A stretch of 64,000 nt of DNA from positions 4,767,501 through 4,831,500 of the forward strand of contig NZ_CP087176.1 in assembly GCF_024748695.1 (NCBI RefSeq). The letters run 5' to 3'. Positions 37,136 through 47,458 of this stretch are shown piece after piece (within the stretch, counting starts at the first letter, position 1; each line of letters opens with the position of its first letter). The translations under genes and the position numbers were made by a program. The notes under the pieces are model-generated. The model had not been told where the DNA came from, searched no databases, and saw nothing but the letters and a program-made list of their open reading frames with translations. The DNA is from Pseudomonas sp. B21-040. GTDB taxonomy: Bacteria > Pseudomonadota > Gammaproteobacteria > Pseudomonadales > Pseudomonadaceae.

Positions 37136-39787
37136 TCATCGCTCACCCTCAAATGCAGGCTGTTCCTGCAACGGCAAGTGAAGGGTGATGCAGGTCCCAC
37201 GCCCATCGATGCCATCGCCGACGCTGATGCGCCCACCATGCGCTCCCACCATCCCCTGACAAATCGCCAGCCCCAGCCCGGTGCCCTGCCCGCCCCGATC
37301 ACCGCGCGCGGCGGTGTAGAACATGTCGAAAATCTTCGCCCGCTCTTCCTGCGGAATCCCCGGCCCTTCATCACTCACCGAGAAAAACAGCTCACTGTCG
37401 GCGGCCCCGGCGCGCAACTGCAAACGCCCATGCGCCGGTGAAAATCGTGCAGCGTTTTCCAATACGTTGACCAGTGCCTGTTCGATCAACGCCGCGTGGA
37501 CGAACAGCAATGGCAACTCTGCCGGCACTTCAGTGCTGACCTGCAATGGCGTCAGCACTGCGCGCAGTCGATTGAGCGAACTGCCGACAATGTCGGCCGG
37601 TGACACCCAATCGCGCGCCAGTTTCAGCGCGCCGTGACCGAGGCGGGTCATGTCCAGCAAGTTCTGGATATAGCGATCCAGGCGCTCGGCTTCGTCACGG
37701 GTGCCTTCGAGCAATTCCTGGCGATCCTCCAGTGGAATGGCTTCACCGAGGGCCAACAGGCTGTCGATGCTACCGCGCATGGACGTCAGCGGTGTGCGCA
37801 AATCGTGGGACACCGAGGCCAACAGTGCACTGCGCAGTTGCTCGGTTTCGCCATGCAGTCGCGCCGCTTCGAGGTCCTCGGCCAGTTGCGCACGGGCCAG
37901 CGCCTGCGCCAGCGGCTGGCTCAACGCGGTCAACAAACGCCGACGTTGGCCACTTAAAGTCTGGCCTTCTTTGGCGCACACGCCGAGCAACGCCAACGGC
38001 CCGTCTTCCACCGACAACGGCCACCACCACCAACGCCCCATTGGCAATGTTCCGGTGCCTGCACCGGCGGGTTGATCGTGCTGCCAGGCCCAATCGGCGG
38101 CCGCGCGCTCGGCTTCGGAAAACTCCAGCGGGCCGCCGGTTTCAACTTTCCAGCCACCCTGCCCGTCTTGATTGAGCAGGCACAATTGCAGGTCACTCCA
38201 GCCATTGAGGTGTTGTGCGGCGGCGCTGACCACGGCTTGACGGTCAGTGGCGGCGGTCAGTTTGCGCGACAGGTCGAGCAGTTCGGTGGTCTCTTCCTGA
38301 GTGTCACGCAGCGCCTGCAATTGCCGCCGTTGCCGGGCCGCGAGGTTGCCGGTGAGCGCCGCCATCAGCAGGAAGAACAGCAAGGTCAGCACGTCTTCTT
38401 CGCGCTGGATGGCGAAGGAAAAATTCGGTGGGATGAACAGGAAGTCATAGGTCAAAAACGACAGCGCCGCACAGGCCAGCGCCGGGCCGAGGCTGCTGCG
38501 CACCGCCACCAGCAATACGGCGGCGAGAAACACCAGCGAGATATTGGGCAGCGGCAAAAGACTCGCCACGCCCCAGGCCAGCGCACTGGCCAACACCGTT
38601 GCCACCACCGCCAGTGCGTAGTCGAACCACACCAGCGTCTGCGCCGACCGCTGGCGCGGCTGATGCGGTGTGTGATTACTGTCGAGGACGTTGATTTCCA
38701 GCCCGCGCGCATCGCGCAGCAGGCGTGACGCCAAGCCACCGCCGAACAACCGTCGACGTAAACGCTGCCGGGACTGGCCAACCAACACTAGGCTGGCGCG
38801 GCGTTCAGCGGCGTGCTGGATCAGCGTTTTCGAGACCTCGCCTGCCCGCAGCAACACCACCTCGCCCCCGAGGCGTTCGGCCAATTGCTGGGCGCTTTGC
38901 AGACGCAGGCGCGATTGCTCGTCGCGCACGCTGCCGTTGTCGACATGCACCAGGCTCCACGGTAAATGCCGGCGCTGGGCAACGCGGCTGGCGTGGCGCA
39001 CCAGGCGCTCGGCTTGTGCATCGCCATCGACGCCGACCAGCAATCGCCCACGCACCGCTGGCGCCGCCTGACCGAGTTGGCGATAACCCTGGGCCAGGTC
39101 GTTGTCGACCTGGGCGGCGGCGGTTTGCATCGCCATTTCGCGCAGGGCGGTCAGGTTGGTCTGGGTGAAAAACGCATCGATGGCCGCTCGCGCCTGCTCC
39201 GGCACGTAGACTTTGCCGTCACGCAAGCGCTCAAGCAGCTCGCGCGGAGGCAGGTCGATCAGCAGCAGTTCGTAGGCCTCTTGCAGCACCCAGTCCGGCA
39301 GGGTTTCACGAACCTGTACGCCGGTGATACCACGGACCTGGTCATTCAGGCTTTCGAGGTGCTGGACGTTGACCGTGGTGAAGACATCGATGCCGGCGGC
39401 GAGCAATTCCTGGATGTCTTGCCAGCGTTTGGTATGGCGGCTGCCGGGGGCGTTGCTGTGGGCCAGCTCATCGACCAGCACCAGTTTCGGTTTGGCTGCG
39501 AGCAAACCGTCGAGGTCCATTTCTTCAAGCATTACGCCACGGTATTCCGAACGCACCAACGGCTGCTGCGGCAAACCGCCGAGCAGCGCTTCGGTTTCGG
39601 CGCGGCCATGGGTTTCGACCACACCGGCGATGACCTTCACACCCTGGCGCAATTGAGTGTGCGCCGCTTGCAACATGGCGTAGGTTTTGCCGACCCCGGG
39701 CGCGGCGCCGAGGAAGACCTTGAGCCGGCCTCGACCATCGCGGGGCAGGTCTGCTAACAGCGCGTCGGCGCGGCCGGAGTCACTCAT
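37136..39787 (-). CDS. kdpD: Sensor histidine kinase KdpD
   Basis: An 883-residue potassium and turgor sensor. In order: N-terminal KdpD domain with Walker A GAAPGVGKT and VLVDELAHSNAPGSRH, a universal-stress-protein-like domain (residues about 250-370), four membrane spans (about 390-490), a GAF-like region, and a histidine kinase core with phosphoacceptor VSHDLRTPLTSMRG, N box ENAARFSP and G boxes DEGPGIP and GTGLGLAI. It phosphorylates KdpE. It is complete, with the full-length domain set of the E. coli protein. Confidence 0.97.
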   Translation of the reverse strand: MSDSGRADALLADLPRDGRGRLKVFLGAAPGVGKTYAMLQAAHTQLRQGVKVIAGVVETHGRAETEALLGGLPQQPLVRSEYRGVMLEEMDLDGLLAAKPKLVLVDELAHSNAPGSRHTKRWQDIQELLAAGIDVFTTVNVQHLESLNDQVRGITGVQVRETLPDWVLQEAYELLLIDLPPRELLERLRDGKVYVPEQARAAIDAFFTQTNLTALREMAMQTAAAQVDNDLAQGYRQLGQAAPAVRGRLLVGVDGDAQAERLVRHASRVAQRRHLPWSLVHVDNGSVRDEQSRLRLQSAQQLAERLGGEVVLLRAGEVSKTLIQHAAERRASLVLVGQSRQRLRRRLFGGGLASRLLRDARGLEINVLDSNHTPHQPRQRSAQTLVWFDYALAVVATVLASALAWGVASLLPLPNISLVFLAAVLLVAVRSSLGPALACAALSFLTYDFLFIPPNFSFAIQREEDVLTLLFFLLMAALTGNLAARQRRQLQALRDTQEETTELLDLSRKLTAATDRQAVVSAAAQHLNGWSDLQLCLLNQDGQGGWKVETGGPLEFSEAERAAADWAWQHDQPAGAGTGTLPMGRWWWWPLSVEDGPLALLGVCAKEGQTLSGQRRRLLTALSQPLAQALARAQLAEDLEAARLHGETEQLRSALLASVSHDLRTPLTSMRGSIDSLLALGEAIPLEDRQELLEGTRDEAERLDRYIQNLLDMTRLGHGALKLARDWVSPADIVGSSLNRLRAVLTPLQVSTEVPAELPLLFVHAALIEQALVNVLENAARFSPAHGRLQLRAGAADSELFFSVSDEGPGIPQEERAKIFDMFYTAARGDRGGQGTGLGLAICQGMVGAHGGRISVGDGIDGRGTCITLHLPLQEQPAFEGER

Positions 39788-39832
39788 GCTTGCTCTCTTT
39801 ATTCAGGTGTTGATGGGGTGACCTTTCTACCG

Positions 39833-39900
39833 TCATCGCGGGCAAGCCCGCTCCCACAAAGGGTATACATTCCAATGTGGGAGCGGGCTTGCCCGCGATT
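39833..39900. repeat. REP/REPIN inside the kdp operon (between kdpC and kdpD)
   Basis: Near-perfect inverted pair of CGCGGGCAAGCCCGCTCCCACA in the 129-bp gap between kdpC and kdpD. As a strong RNA hairpin inside a co-oriented operon it could lower kdpDE expression relative to kdpFABC. Confidence 0.9.
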
Positions 39901-39915
39901 GACAGCGCCACCGAT

Positions 39916-40461
39916 TTACAACTTTTCCAGCGCAATATTCAGCGCCAACACATTCACCACCGGCGGCCCCACCAACGGCTGTTCAATGTGCGCGTCCAAC
40001 AATTGTTGCAGCGTAGACACCGGCAGATTACGCGCTGCGGCAACTCGCGCCAGTTGATAGGCAATCGCGGCCGGTGGCAAGTGCGGATCGAGGCCGCTGC
40101 CCGAGGTGGTCAGCAAGGCCAACGGTACGGGTCCCTGCCCTGGCACCAGAAGCTTGTTGGCCTCGTCGATCACCCGAGTGGCCAGCGCCGGATTGCTCGG
40201 CGACAGGTTGCTGGCGCCGCTCGACACCGTGGCAAAGGCACCGGCCGATGGACGCGGGTGGAACCAGGCGTCACCGACAAAGTCCTGGGCAATCAGCGAC
40301 GAACCCCGGACCTTGCCGTCGGCATCGCGCACCAGACTGCCATTGGCTTGATCAGGGAACGCGACCTGCGCGACGCCGGTGACAACCAATGGGTAGGCAA
40401 CGCCGGTAATCAGGGTCATCAGCACCAGCAGGCTCAAGGCCGGACGTATCATTGTGGTCAT
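39916..40461 (-). CDS. kdpC: Potassium-transporting ATPase subunit KdpC
   Basis: A 181-residue subunit with one N-terminal membrane span ([22 protein letters not shown]) and a periplasmic part with [24 protein letters not shown] and [14 protein letters not shown], all KdpC signatures. It assists ATP affinity of KdpB in the KdpFABC pump. ATG 40461 has GAGGA upstream at wide spacing. REP elements lie on both sides, an unusual break in an operon that is usually tight. Confidence 0.96.
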   Translation of the reverse strand: MTTMIRPALSLLVLMTLITGVAYPLVVTGVAQVAFPDQANGSLVRDADGKVRGSSLIAQDFVGDAWFHPRPSAGAFATVSSGASNLSPSNPALATRVIDEANKLLVPGQGPVPLALLTTSGSGLDPHLPPAAIAYQLARVAAARNLPVSTLQQLLDAHIEQPLVGPPVVNVLALNIALEKL

Positions 40462-40521
40462 TTCAAAATCCTCGTAATCAGTGAACAAGTCAGCGTTTAT
40501 TCAGCTGCGCCGTGGTGCATT

Positions 40522-40582
40522 CATCGCGAGCAAGCTTTGCTCCTACGGGTTGGCGTCGCAGGTGCAAGGCTTGCCCGCGATC
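40522..40582. repeat. REP element between kdpB and kdpC
   Basis: CATCGCGAGCAAGCTTTGCTCCTACGGG followed by the inverse GCAAGGCTTGCCCGCGAT, a pair of the TCCTACA subtype with one degenerate arm. It is the second repeat inside the kdp operon. Confidence 0.75.
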
Positions 40583-40604
40583 GAGCGCGAAGCGCTCGCC
40601 ACGG

Positions 40605-42665
40605 TCAAACCAGATGCAACGCCGTCAGCAGCATGTCGATCGCCTTGATGCCCACGAACGGCACCACGATCCCGCCCAGCCCATAAATCAGCAGATTGCG
40701 TCGCAGCAACGCCGCCGCACTGGCCGCCTGCACGCGTACGCCGCGCAATGCCAGAGGAATCAGCACCACGATGATCAGGGCGTTGAATACGATGGCCGAC
40801 AGAATCGCGCTCTGCGGACTGGTCAGGTGCATGACGTTCAGCACACCCAGTTGCGGATAGATCGAGGCAAACAGCGCCGGCAAAATCGCGAAGTATTTGG
40901 CCACGTCGTTGGCAATGGAAAACGTCGTCAGCGCACCGCGCGTCACCAGCAATTCCTTGCCGATCTGCACCACGTCCAGCAGCTTGGTCGGGTCGCTGTC
41001 GAGGTCGACCATATTCGCCGCTTCGCGCGCCGCTTGTGTGCCGTCGTTCATCGCCATACCAACGTCCGCCTGGGCCAGGGCAGGGGCGTCGTTGGCACCG
41101 TCGCCGCACATGGCGACCAGGCGACCGTCGTTTTGCTCGTGACGAATGCGCGCGAGTTTTTTCTCCGGTGTGGCTTCGGCCAACACGTCATCGACGCCCG
41201 CTTCGGCGGCAATCGCGGCGGCGGTCAGCGGGTTGTCGCCGGTCACCATGACCGTGCGAATCCCCAGTTTGCGCAGCTCGGCGAAACGCTCACGGATGCC
41301 GGGTTTAACCACGTCCTTGAGGTGAATCACGCCGAGCAATTTACCGTCGGCACAGACCAGCAACGGGGTGCCGCCGCTCTGCGCGATTTTGTCGATTTCC
41401 CGGGACAGCGGCGCGGCCAGGTCGGCGCGCTTCAGGTCGAGAAACGCCAGCAGCGAATCCACCGCGCCCTTGCGATACACACGGCCCTGATAGTCGACAC
41501 CGGACAAGCGGGTTTCAGCGCTGAACGGTACGGCCGTCAGCAATTCGGTGGCGGGTTCAGGTTGAGGCTGAGTGCCGCGCAGGTACTCGACGATGGATTT
41601 ACCTTCCGCCGTGTCATCGGCCAGCGAAGCGAACAACGCGCCCTCGGCCAGTTCCCTGGCGTTGACACCCGGTGCCGGATGCACCGCCGTGCAACGACGG
41701 TTGCCGAAGGTGATGGTGCCGGTCTTGTCCAGCAACAGGACGTGCACGTCCCCCGCCGCTTCCACGGCCCGACCGGACTTGGCGATCACGTTCAAGCGCA
41801 CCAGACGGTCCATCCCGGCGATGCCGATGGCGGACAGCAAACCGCCAATGGTGGTCGGGATCAGCGTGACCAATAACGCCACGAGGAACACCAGCGGCAG
41901 GCTGCCATTGGCAAAGTGGGCGAACGGTTGCAGGGTGACGACCACCAGCAGAAAGATCAGGGTCAGGCCGATCAGCAAAATATCGAGCGCGACTTCGTTG
42001 GGTGTCTTCTGGCGTTTGGCGCCTTCGACCAACGCGATCATACGGTCCAGCGTCGACTCGCCGGGGTTGGCGGTGATCTTCACCAGCAGCCAGTCGGACA
42101 CCAGGCGAGTGTTGCCGGTGACGGCCGAGCGGTCGCCCCCGGACTCACGAATCACCGGTGCGGATTCACCGGTAATCGCCGCTTCGTTGACTGCCGCGAT
42201 GCCTTCAATGACCTCGCCGTCACCGGGGATCATTTCCCCCGCTTCGACGCGCACCACATCGCCCTTGCGCAGATTCGTGGCCGGCACGACCTGGAATGTG
42301 CCATTGCTGGTTTTACGACGGGCGCTCAAGCCTTCGCTGCCGGCCTTGAGGCTGTCGGCGCGGGCCTTGCCGCGACCTTCGGCCAAGGCTTCGGCGAAGT
42401 TGGCGAACAGCACGGTGAACCACAGCCACAAGGCGATTTGCGCGGCGACAAAGGTCGGCACGCTGCTGTCGGGAATGAAGCACAGCACAGTGGTCAGGAT
42501 GGCCGTCAGTTCGACCACCAGCATCACCGGCGCACGCTGCAATTGGCGTGGGTCGAGCTTGACGAAGGCTTGCACCAGCGCCGGTCGCCAGAGGGCCGAG
42601 ATTGCGGTTTTCGGTTGTTCCGGCGCCTTGACGGCAGCGGCTTTAGTTGCGGGCATATTCATCAT
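40605..42665 (-). CDS. kdpB: Potassium-transporting P-type ATPase subunit KdpB
   Basis: A 686-residue catalytic subunit of the high-affinity K+ pump. It has the TGES actuator motif (ITGESAPV), the phosphorylated aspartate in [10 protein letters not shown], nucleotide-domain KGA (VYRKGAVDS), the [14 protein letters not shown] motif and the [16 protein letters not shown] hinge. The membrane segments of a type IA P-type ATPase are present. It lies between kdpA and kdpC, 7 bp after kdpA, with GAGGA before the tandem ATG codons. Confidence 0.98.
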   Translation of the reverse strand: MMNMPATKAAAVKAPEQPKTAISALWRPALVQAFVKLDPRQLQRAPVMLVVELTAILTTVLCFIPDSSVPTFVAAQIALWLWFTVLFANFAEALAEGRGKARADSLKAGSEGLSARRKTSNGTFQVVPATNLRKGDVVRVEAGEMIPGDGEVIEGIAAVNEAAITGESAPVIRESGGDRSAVTGNTRLVSDWLLVKITANPGESTLDRMIALVEGAKRQKTPNEVALDILLIGLTLIFLLVVVTLQPFAHFANGSLPLVFLVALLVTLIPTTIGGLLSAIGIAGMDRLVRLNVIAKSGRAVEAAGDVHVLLLDKTGTITFGNRRCTAVHPAPGVNARELAEGALFASLADDTAEGKSIVEYLRGTQPQPEPATELLTAVPFSAETRLSGVDYQGRVYRKGAVDSLLAFLDLKRADLAAPLSREIDKIAQSGGTPLLVCADGKLLGVIHLKDVVKPGIRERFAELRKLGIRTVMVTGDNPLTAAAIAAEAGVDDVLAEATPEKKLARIRHEQNDGRLVAMCGDGANDAPALAQADVGMAMNDGTQAAREAANMVDLDSDPTKLLDVVQIGKELLVTRGALTTFSIANDVAKYFAILPALFASIYPQLGVLNVMHLTSPQSAILSAIVFNALIIVVLIPLALRGVRVQAASAAALLRRNLLIYGLGGIVVPFVGIKAIDMLLTALHLV

Positions 42666-42672
42666 TGATTCC

Positions 42673-44367
42673 TCAGAAGCCCAAGCTCAAGTGTTCGGCA
42701 ATCGGACCCAGCGCCAACGTCGGCAAGAAGGTCAAACCACCCACGAGCAAAATGGTCACGGTCAACAACGTCACAAACAGCGGGCCATGGGTCGGGAAGC
42801 TGTTCGGGCCGATCGGTGCGGATTTCTTCATCGCCAGGCTGCCGGCCAGGGCCAGTACCGGGAGGATGTAACCGAAGCGACCGATCAACATGCCAAGCCC
42901 CAGCATCAGGTTGTGGAACGGGGTGTTGGCGCCGAAGCCACCGAACGCAGAACCGTTGTTGGCGCTGGCCGAGGTGTAGGCGTAAAGCAATTGGCTGAAA
43001 CCGTGCGGACCGGGGTTGCTGACGGCGGCGACAGGACCGGGCAAGCTCGCCGCAATCGCGCCGAGCACCAGCACGCCGACCGGCATCACCAGCAACGTCA
43101 CCACCAGCAACTGCACTTCTTTGGCTTGCAGTTTCTTGCCGAGGTATTCCGGCGTGCGCCCGATCATCAGGCCGGCGAGGAACACCGCGATCAACACGTT
43201 CAGCAACATGCCGTAGAGGCCAGCGCCGACACCGCCGAAGATCACTTCGCCGACCATCATGTTGACCAGCGCGACCATGCCGCTCAGCGGATTAAGGCTG
43301 TCATGCATGCCGTTGACCGAACCGTTGGACGCCGCCGTGGTGGTCACTGACCACAGCACTGTGGCGGTGGTGCCGAAACGCGCTTCCTTGCCTTCCAGCG
43401 GCGCGGTCTGTTCGACGGCGACGTTGTTCAGCGCAGGGTTAGGTTGGTACTCGGCCCACAGCGAAGTCGCGCCGCCAATCAGGAACAGGGCCAGCATGCA
43501 GGCGATGATCGCGCGGCTCTGACGCAGGTCTTTGACGTAGTGGCCGAAGGTGAATACCAGCGCGACCGGGATCAGGATGATCGAGCCCACTTCGAACAAG
43601 TTGCTCCACGCCGTCGGGTTCTCGAACGGGTGCGCCGAGTTGACGCCGAAGAAGCCGCCACCGTTGGTGCCCAGTTGCTTGATCGCAATCTGGCTGGCGG
43701 CGGGACCGAGCGGGATCACCTGATCGACACCTTGCATCGTCACGGCATTCACGTACTGAGCGAAGGTTTGCGGCACGCACTGCCAGACCAGGTACAGCGC
43801 CAGCAGCAGGCACAGCGGCAACAAGCCGTAGAGGGTGGCGCGGGTCATGTCGACCCAGAAGTTGCCCAGGGTCTTGGTCGACTTGCGACCAATACCGCGA
43901 CACAGCGCAACCAATACCGCCAGGCCGGTGGCGGCGCTGACGAAGTTCTGCACGGTGAGGCCGGCCATCTGACTCAAGTAGCTCAGGGACGCTTCACCGC
44001 TGTAGGCCTGCCAGTTGGTGTTGGTCATGAAGCTGATGGCGGTGTTGAACGCCAATGTCCACTCCTGACCCGGCAGGTTTTGCGGGTTCAGCGGCAGGTG
44101 ATCCTGGAACAACAGGATCGCGAACAACAGCAAGAAGCCCGCAAGATTGAAGGCGAGCAAGGCCAGCGTGTATTTCTGCCAGCTCTGTTCAACCTGCGGA
44201 TCAACGCCGGCCACGCGATAACAGCCGCGCTCCACCGGCCCGAGAATCGGTGTCAGCCACGTGCGCTGACCTTCCATTACCTTGTAGTAGAAGCGCCCCA
44301 GAAACGGCGCCGGGACCAATACCACCGCGAAAAACGCGAGGATCAGCCAATAGTCATAACTGTGCAT
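42673..44367 (-). CDS. kdpA: Potassium-transporting ATPase subunit KdpA
   Basis: A 564-residue polytopic channel-like subunit that selects and carries K+. Signatures are [19 protein letters not shown] (first selectivity loop), [20 protein letters not shown] (second), [11 protein letters not shown] (third) and [16 protein letters not shown] (fourth), giving the four-loop potassium filter. The ATG at 44367 is preceded by AGGAG; a longer frame runs upstream across kdpF and is rejected. It follows kdpF by 8 bp. Confidence 0.98.
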   Translation of the reverse strand: MHSYDYWLILAFFAVVLVPAPFLGRFYYKVMEGQRTWLTPILGPVERGCYRVAGVDPQVEQSWQKYTLALLAFNLAGFLLLFAILLFQDHLPLNPQNLPGQEWTLAFNTAISFMTNTNWQAYSGEASLSYLSQMAGLTVQNFVSAATGLAVLVALCRGIGRKSTKTLGNFWVDMTRATLYGLLPLCLLLALYLVWQCVPQTFAQYVNAVTMQGVDQVIPLGPAASQIAIKQLGTNGGGFFGVNSAHPFENPTAWSNLFEVGSIILIPVALVFTFGHYVKDLRQSRAIIACMLALFLIGGATSLWAEYQPNPALNNVAVEQTAPLEGKEARFGTTATVLWSVTTTAASNGSVNGMHDSLNPLSGMVALVNMMVGEVIFGGVGAGLYGMLLNVLIAVFLAGLMIGRTPEYLGKKLQAKEVQLLVVTLLVMPVGVLVLGAIAASLPGPVAAVSNPGPHGFSQLLYAYTSASANNGSAFGGFGANTPFHNLMLGLGMLIGRFGYILPVLALAGSLAMKKSAPIGPNSFPTHGPLFVTLLTVTILLVGGLTFLPTLALGPIAEHLSLGF

Positions 44368-44375
44368 AGCCGCTC

Positions 44376-44465
44376 CTAGTTCCGGTCCGCGCGCAACAGC
44401 GCAACCAACAGATAAATGAACAGCCCCACTGCCAGTAGCAGTGACACTCCGTCCAGAACGCTCAT
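44376..44465 (-). CDS. kdpF: Potassium-transporting ATPase subunit KdpF
   Basis: A 29-residue single-span peptide, MSVLDGVSLLLAVGLF followed by IYLLVALLRADRN. KdpF stabilises the KdpABC complex. It begins the operon at 44465, is preceded by GGAGAA, and its stop is 8 bp before the kdpA start. It is too short for default gene finding but matches the family in length and place. Confidence 0.93.
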   Translation of the reverse strand: MSVLDGVSLLLAVGLFIYLLVALLRADRN

Positions 44466-44889
44466 GGAAGTTCTCCGTGTTACGGCGTATTGCCGCGTGT
44501 GGAGTCATTGTCGGAAGGAAGGCTGTAAAGGAACGAGATCGAGGGTGTGTGCGGGGCATAAAGAAAGCGTAAAGAGTGGGTTTATGGGTTTGTTACAGGC
44601 CGTTTTTTCGGTGTCTCGACGGGCCTCATCGCGGGCAAGCCCGGCTCCCACAGGTTCAGCGGTGGAACCAGATGATGCGGTTGGCTCAAATCCTGTGGGA
44701 GCCGGGCTTGCCCGCGATGACGGCAGATCAGACGACAACGCCCTCAACTGGCGCATAAAAAACGCTCATACGGTGGCGAACATCCCCCATACGACACCTT
44801 TTTGCGCTTTACGACTGCCATCACAACACTGGCACGCCCGCTGCACACGCCCTCCCCCGAGCATTCCAAACCGTTCAGGGAGAAAGCGC
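44466..44889. other. Divergent regulatory region of kdp and the APC permease, with a REP element
   Basis: A 424-bp gap between kdpF (leftward) and the permease (rightward). It must hold the kdp promoter with the KdpE site and the permease promoter; neither was confidently read. A REP pair (next feature) lies in its middle. No gene is apparent. Confidence 0.5.
44627..44722. repeat. REP/REPIN palindrome
   Basis: Arms CATCGCGGGCAAGCCCGGCTCCCACAGG-like and inverse, with an AGCCGGGCTT variant of the core. Located between kdpF and the permease. Confidence 0.87.
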
Positions 44890-46254
44890 ATGAACACACA
44901 ACTCAAACCCACGTTGGGCACGTTGCACTTGTGGGGTATTGCCGTCGGGCTGGTGATTTCCGGCGAGTACTTTGGCTGGAGTTACGGCTGGGGCGTGGCG
45001 GGGACATTGGGCTTTCTGGTGACTTCTTTTATGGTCGCCACCATGTACACCTGCTTCATCTTCAGTTTCACCGAGCTGACCACGGCGATTCCCCATGCCG
45101 GCGGCCCGTTTGCCTACAGTCGTCGCGCCTTTGGTGAAAAAGGCGGATTGATCGCCGGGCTGGCGACGCTGATCGAATTCGTCTTCGCGCCGCCAGCGAT
45201 TGCCTTGGCGATTGGTGCGTATCTGAACGTGCAATTCCCGGCGCTGGACCCTAAGCACGCAGCGGTCGGCGCGTACATAGTGTTCATGGGCCTGAACATT
45301 CTCGGGGTGAAACTCGCGGCCACCTTCGAGCTGGTCGTCTGCGTATTGGCCGTGGCAGAACTGCTGGTGTTCATGGGTGTGGTCGCCCCGGCGTTCAGCT
45401 TCAGTAACTTCGCGTTGAATGGCTGGGCCGGTTCCGACGTGTTTGGCGCCCCGGCAATAGCCGGGATGTTCGCGGCAATCCCTTTCGCCATCTGGTTCTT
45501 TCTCGCCATCGAAGGCGCGGCCATGGCGGCCGAAGAAGCCAAGGACCCGAAACGCACGATTCCAAAAGCCTACATCAGCGGCATTCTGACCCTGGTATTG
45601 CTGGCCATGGGCGTGATGTTTTTTGCTGGCGGCGTGGGTGACTGGCGCACCCTGTCGAACATCAACGATCCACTTCCGCAAGCCATGAAAACCGTAGTCG
45701 GCGAAAGCTCCGGGTGGTTGCACATGCTGGTGTGGATCGGCCTGTTCGGCCTGGTGGCCAGTTTCCACGGGATCATTCTCGGCTACTCGCGGCAGTTCTT
45801 CGCGTTGGCCCGGGCCGGTTATCTGCCGGCCTCCCTGGCCAAACTGTCGCGTTTCCAGACCCCGCATCGAGCCATTATCGTGGGCGGCGTGATCGGAATC
45901 GCCGCGATTTACAGCGATGGCCTGATCAACCTCGGTGGCATGACGCTGACCGCGGCGATGATCACCATGGCGGTGTTCGGCGCGATCGTGATGTACATCA
46001 TGAGCATGCTCAGCCTGTTCAAGTTGCGTAAAACCGAACCGAACCTGGAACGCACTTTCCGCGCGCCGTGCTATCCGCTGGTGCCGATGATCGCGTTGTT
46101 GCTGGCAGTGGTCTGCCTGGTGGCGATGGCCTGGTTCAACACCTTGATCGGGCTGATTTTCCTCGGCTTCATGGCGGTGGGTTTCGTGTACTTCCTGATG
46201 ACCGCGCAGTTGCGCGCGGATGCACCGGCGGACGCCATGTTGACCGGGCTATAA
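44890..46254 (+). CDS. APC-family permease, ethanolamine permease type
   Basis: A 454-residue, 12-span amino acid/polyamine/organocation transporter. The N-terminus LHLWGIAVGLVISGEYFGWSYGW and the segment FFLAIEGAAMAAEEAKDPKRTIP are typical of the ethanolamine permease (EAT) subfamily. It would import ethanolamine in exchange for protons. No eutBC ammonia-lyase genes lie next to it in this window, so the substrate is inferred only from similarity of these segments. It is followed by a DUF2897 gene. Confidence 0.82.
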   Translation: MNTQLKPTLGTLHLWGIAVGLVISGEYFGWSYGWGVAGTLGFLVTSFMVATMYTCFIFSFTELTTAIPHAGGPFAYSRRAFGEKGGLIAGLATLIEFVFAPPAIALAIGAYLNVQFPALDPKHAAVGAYIVFMGLNILGVKLAATFELVVCVLAVAELLVFMGVVAPAFSFSNFALNGWAGSDVFGAPAIAGMFAAIPFAIWFFLAIEGAAMAAEEAKDPKRTIPKAYISGILTLVLLAMGVMFFAGGVGDWRTLSNINDPLPQAMKTVVGESSGWLHMLVWIGLFGLVASFHGIILGYSRQFFALARAGYLPASLAKLSRFQTPHRAIIVGGVIGIAAIYSDGLINLGGMTLTAAMITMAVFGAIVMYIMSMLSLFKLRKTEPNLERTFRAPCYPLVPMIALLLAVVCLVAMAWFNTLIGLIFLGFMAVGFVYFLMTAQLRADAPADAMLTGL

Positions 46255-46378
46255 ACGGCGCAGGTGCACTGGCCAGATCAGGCATAGAATGGAACCACGG
46301 CGAAACCTCATCGCTCAAAGTGGTATGCACGATCGATTGACGATCTCCGCCAATCGGCCTGCCCTCAAGGAGAGCCCT

Positions 46379-46546
46379 ATGCCCTGGTATGCCTGGTTGA
46401 TTCTGATCGTTGCCATCGGCTCGATCGTTGGCGGATTGATGATGTTGCGCGACACCGCCAACAAGGTCGAACTGACCGACGAACAACGTAAACGCGTCGC
46501 TGAACGCAATGCGGAAATGGATGCCAAGGAAGCGCAGGACCGTTAA
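46379..46546 (+). CDS. DUF2897 small membrane protein
   Basis: A 55-residue protein with one N-terminal membrane span (WYAWLILIVAIGSIVGGLMMLR) and a charged C-terminal tail (ELTDEQRKRVAERNAEMDAKEAQD). Matches the DUF2897 family in length and sequence type. A strong ribosome site AAGGAGAG precedes the ATG. It is 124 bp after the permease and is followed by a terminator. Confidence 0.82.
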   Translation: MPWYAWLILIVAIGSIVGGLMMLRDTANKVELTDEQRKRVAERNAEMDAKEAQDR

Positions 46547-46549
46547 ACC

Positions 46550-46585
46550 AAAAACCCTGTCATTCTCAGTGAATGACAGGGTTTT
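46550..46585. terminator. Bidirectional Rho-independent terminator
   Basis: Stem AAAACCCTGTCATTC/GAATGACAGGGTTTT with loop TCAGT between convergent DUF2897 and DUF1989 genes. Confidence 0.92.
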
Positions 46586-46591
46586 ACGTGC

Positions 46592-47443
46592 CTACTGCTC
46601 CCAATCGGCCTTGGCGATGTGCAAGCCATGCAGCCCCTTGTAGGCCGCACGCTCCGGCTGGCTCCAGCCTTGCAACAACGAATCCTCCAACCGATAAATT
46701 TCCACGCCCAGTGGCCGGCACACGGTCAGCGGATCCTGCGCATCCGGCCCCCACATGGCCAACGACAGGTCACCGCCGGGGCAGGTCGAGAGCGCACACA
46801 GCAAATCGATCTCGGCAAAAAACTCCAGATAATCGCCCTTCTGCGCCGGACAGGCTTTCATGAAGTACAGGTCGTCGTGGTTCAGGCCCGTGCACTGGAA
46901 AATATTCAGCACGTCGTGCACGTCGAACTCGGTCAGGCCATGGGGCAACACGGCGCGGGTCAGGTTGGAGTGGCAGTGATGATGAAAGTCCTCGCCAGTG
47001 AGCATTTTGTTCACATAAGGATCGCAGCGGGTGCCGAGTAAATCGTGCAAGCGCCCGCCATGTTCGTCGATGCCATAACTGGCCAGGCTGTCGTCGGTAA
47101 TGGTCACCAAAGGGCGCAAAAAAGGCAGGTTCGACCAGAGCCGGTCATGGGTGCTGACGTGGGCACCTTGCAATTGACGGGTTCGCGCCGCCCACAAGCG
47201 CTCCCGTGGGTCGTGTGCATTCCACACATTGAAGTCTCCCACTTGCGGGCCCACCGGTGTGGTCACCCGAAACACATGCCCTGCCGGCACGTTCCAGGCG
47301 CGGCCGGTGCGGATGGGTACTTCGAACTGCTCAATCAGTGTGCGCCCCTCCTTTGCGTCACGAATCCGTTCGTAGAACGGCTTGTCCACCTGCAGTGCCG
47401 AGCCTTTGCTGACTTGATAGGCCGCCGGATAGTCTTTGTACAT
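46592..47443 (-). CDS. DUF1989 urea-carboxylase-associated family protein
   Basis: A 283-residue protein with the DUF1989 signatures GRAWNVPAGHVFRVTTPVGPQVGDFNVW near the N-terminus and FHHHCHSNLTRAV and FDVHDVLNIFQCTGLN in the centre; the histidine and cysteine residues suggest a metal site. Such proteins are often next to urea carboxylase or amine catabolism genes, but the reaction is not established. It follows the GntR gene by 15 bp in the same direction, so it is very probably its main regulatory target. Confidence 0.8.
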   Translation of the reverse strand: MYKDYPAAYQVSKGSALQVDKPFYERIRDAKEGRTLIEQFEVPIRTGRAWNVPAGHVFRVTTPVGPQVGDFNVWNAHDPRERLWAARTRQLQGAHVSTHDRLWSNLPFLRPLVTITDDSLASYGIDEHGGRLHDLLGTRCDPYVNKMLTGEDFHHHCHSNLTRAVLPHGLTEFDVHDVLNIFQCTGLNHDDLYFMKACPAQKGDYLEFFAEIDLLCALSTCPGGDLSLAMWGPDAQDPLTVCRPLGVEIYRLEDSLLQGWSQPERAAYKGLHGLHIAKADWEQ

Positions 47444-47458
47444 GGCACGAGTCCTCGA

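Noticed and set aside
40605..43350. Long plus-strand frames at 40512-41876 and 41572-43350
   Set aside because: Both are antisense to kdpB and kdpA, which have all catalytic motifs.
42673..44559. A longer KdpA beginning at 44559
   Set aside because: The extension runs through kdpF in another frame, and AGGAG lies directly before ATG 44367.
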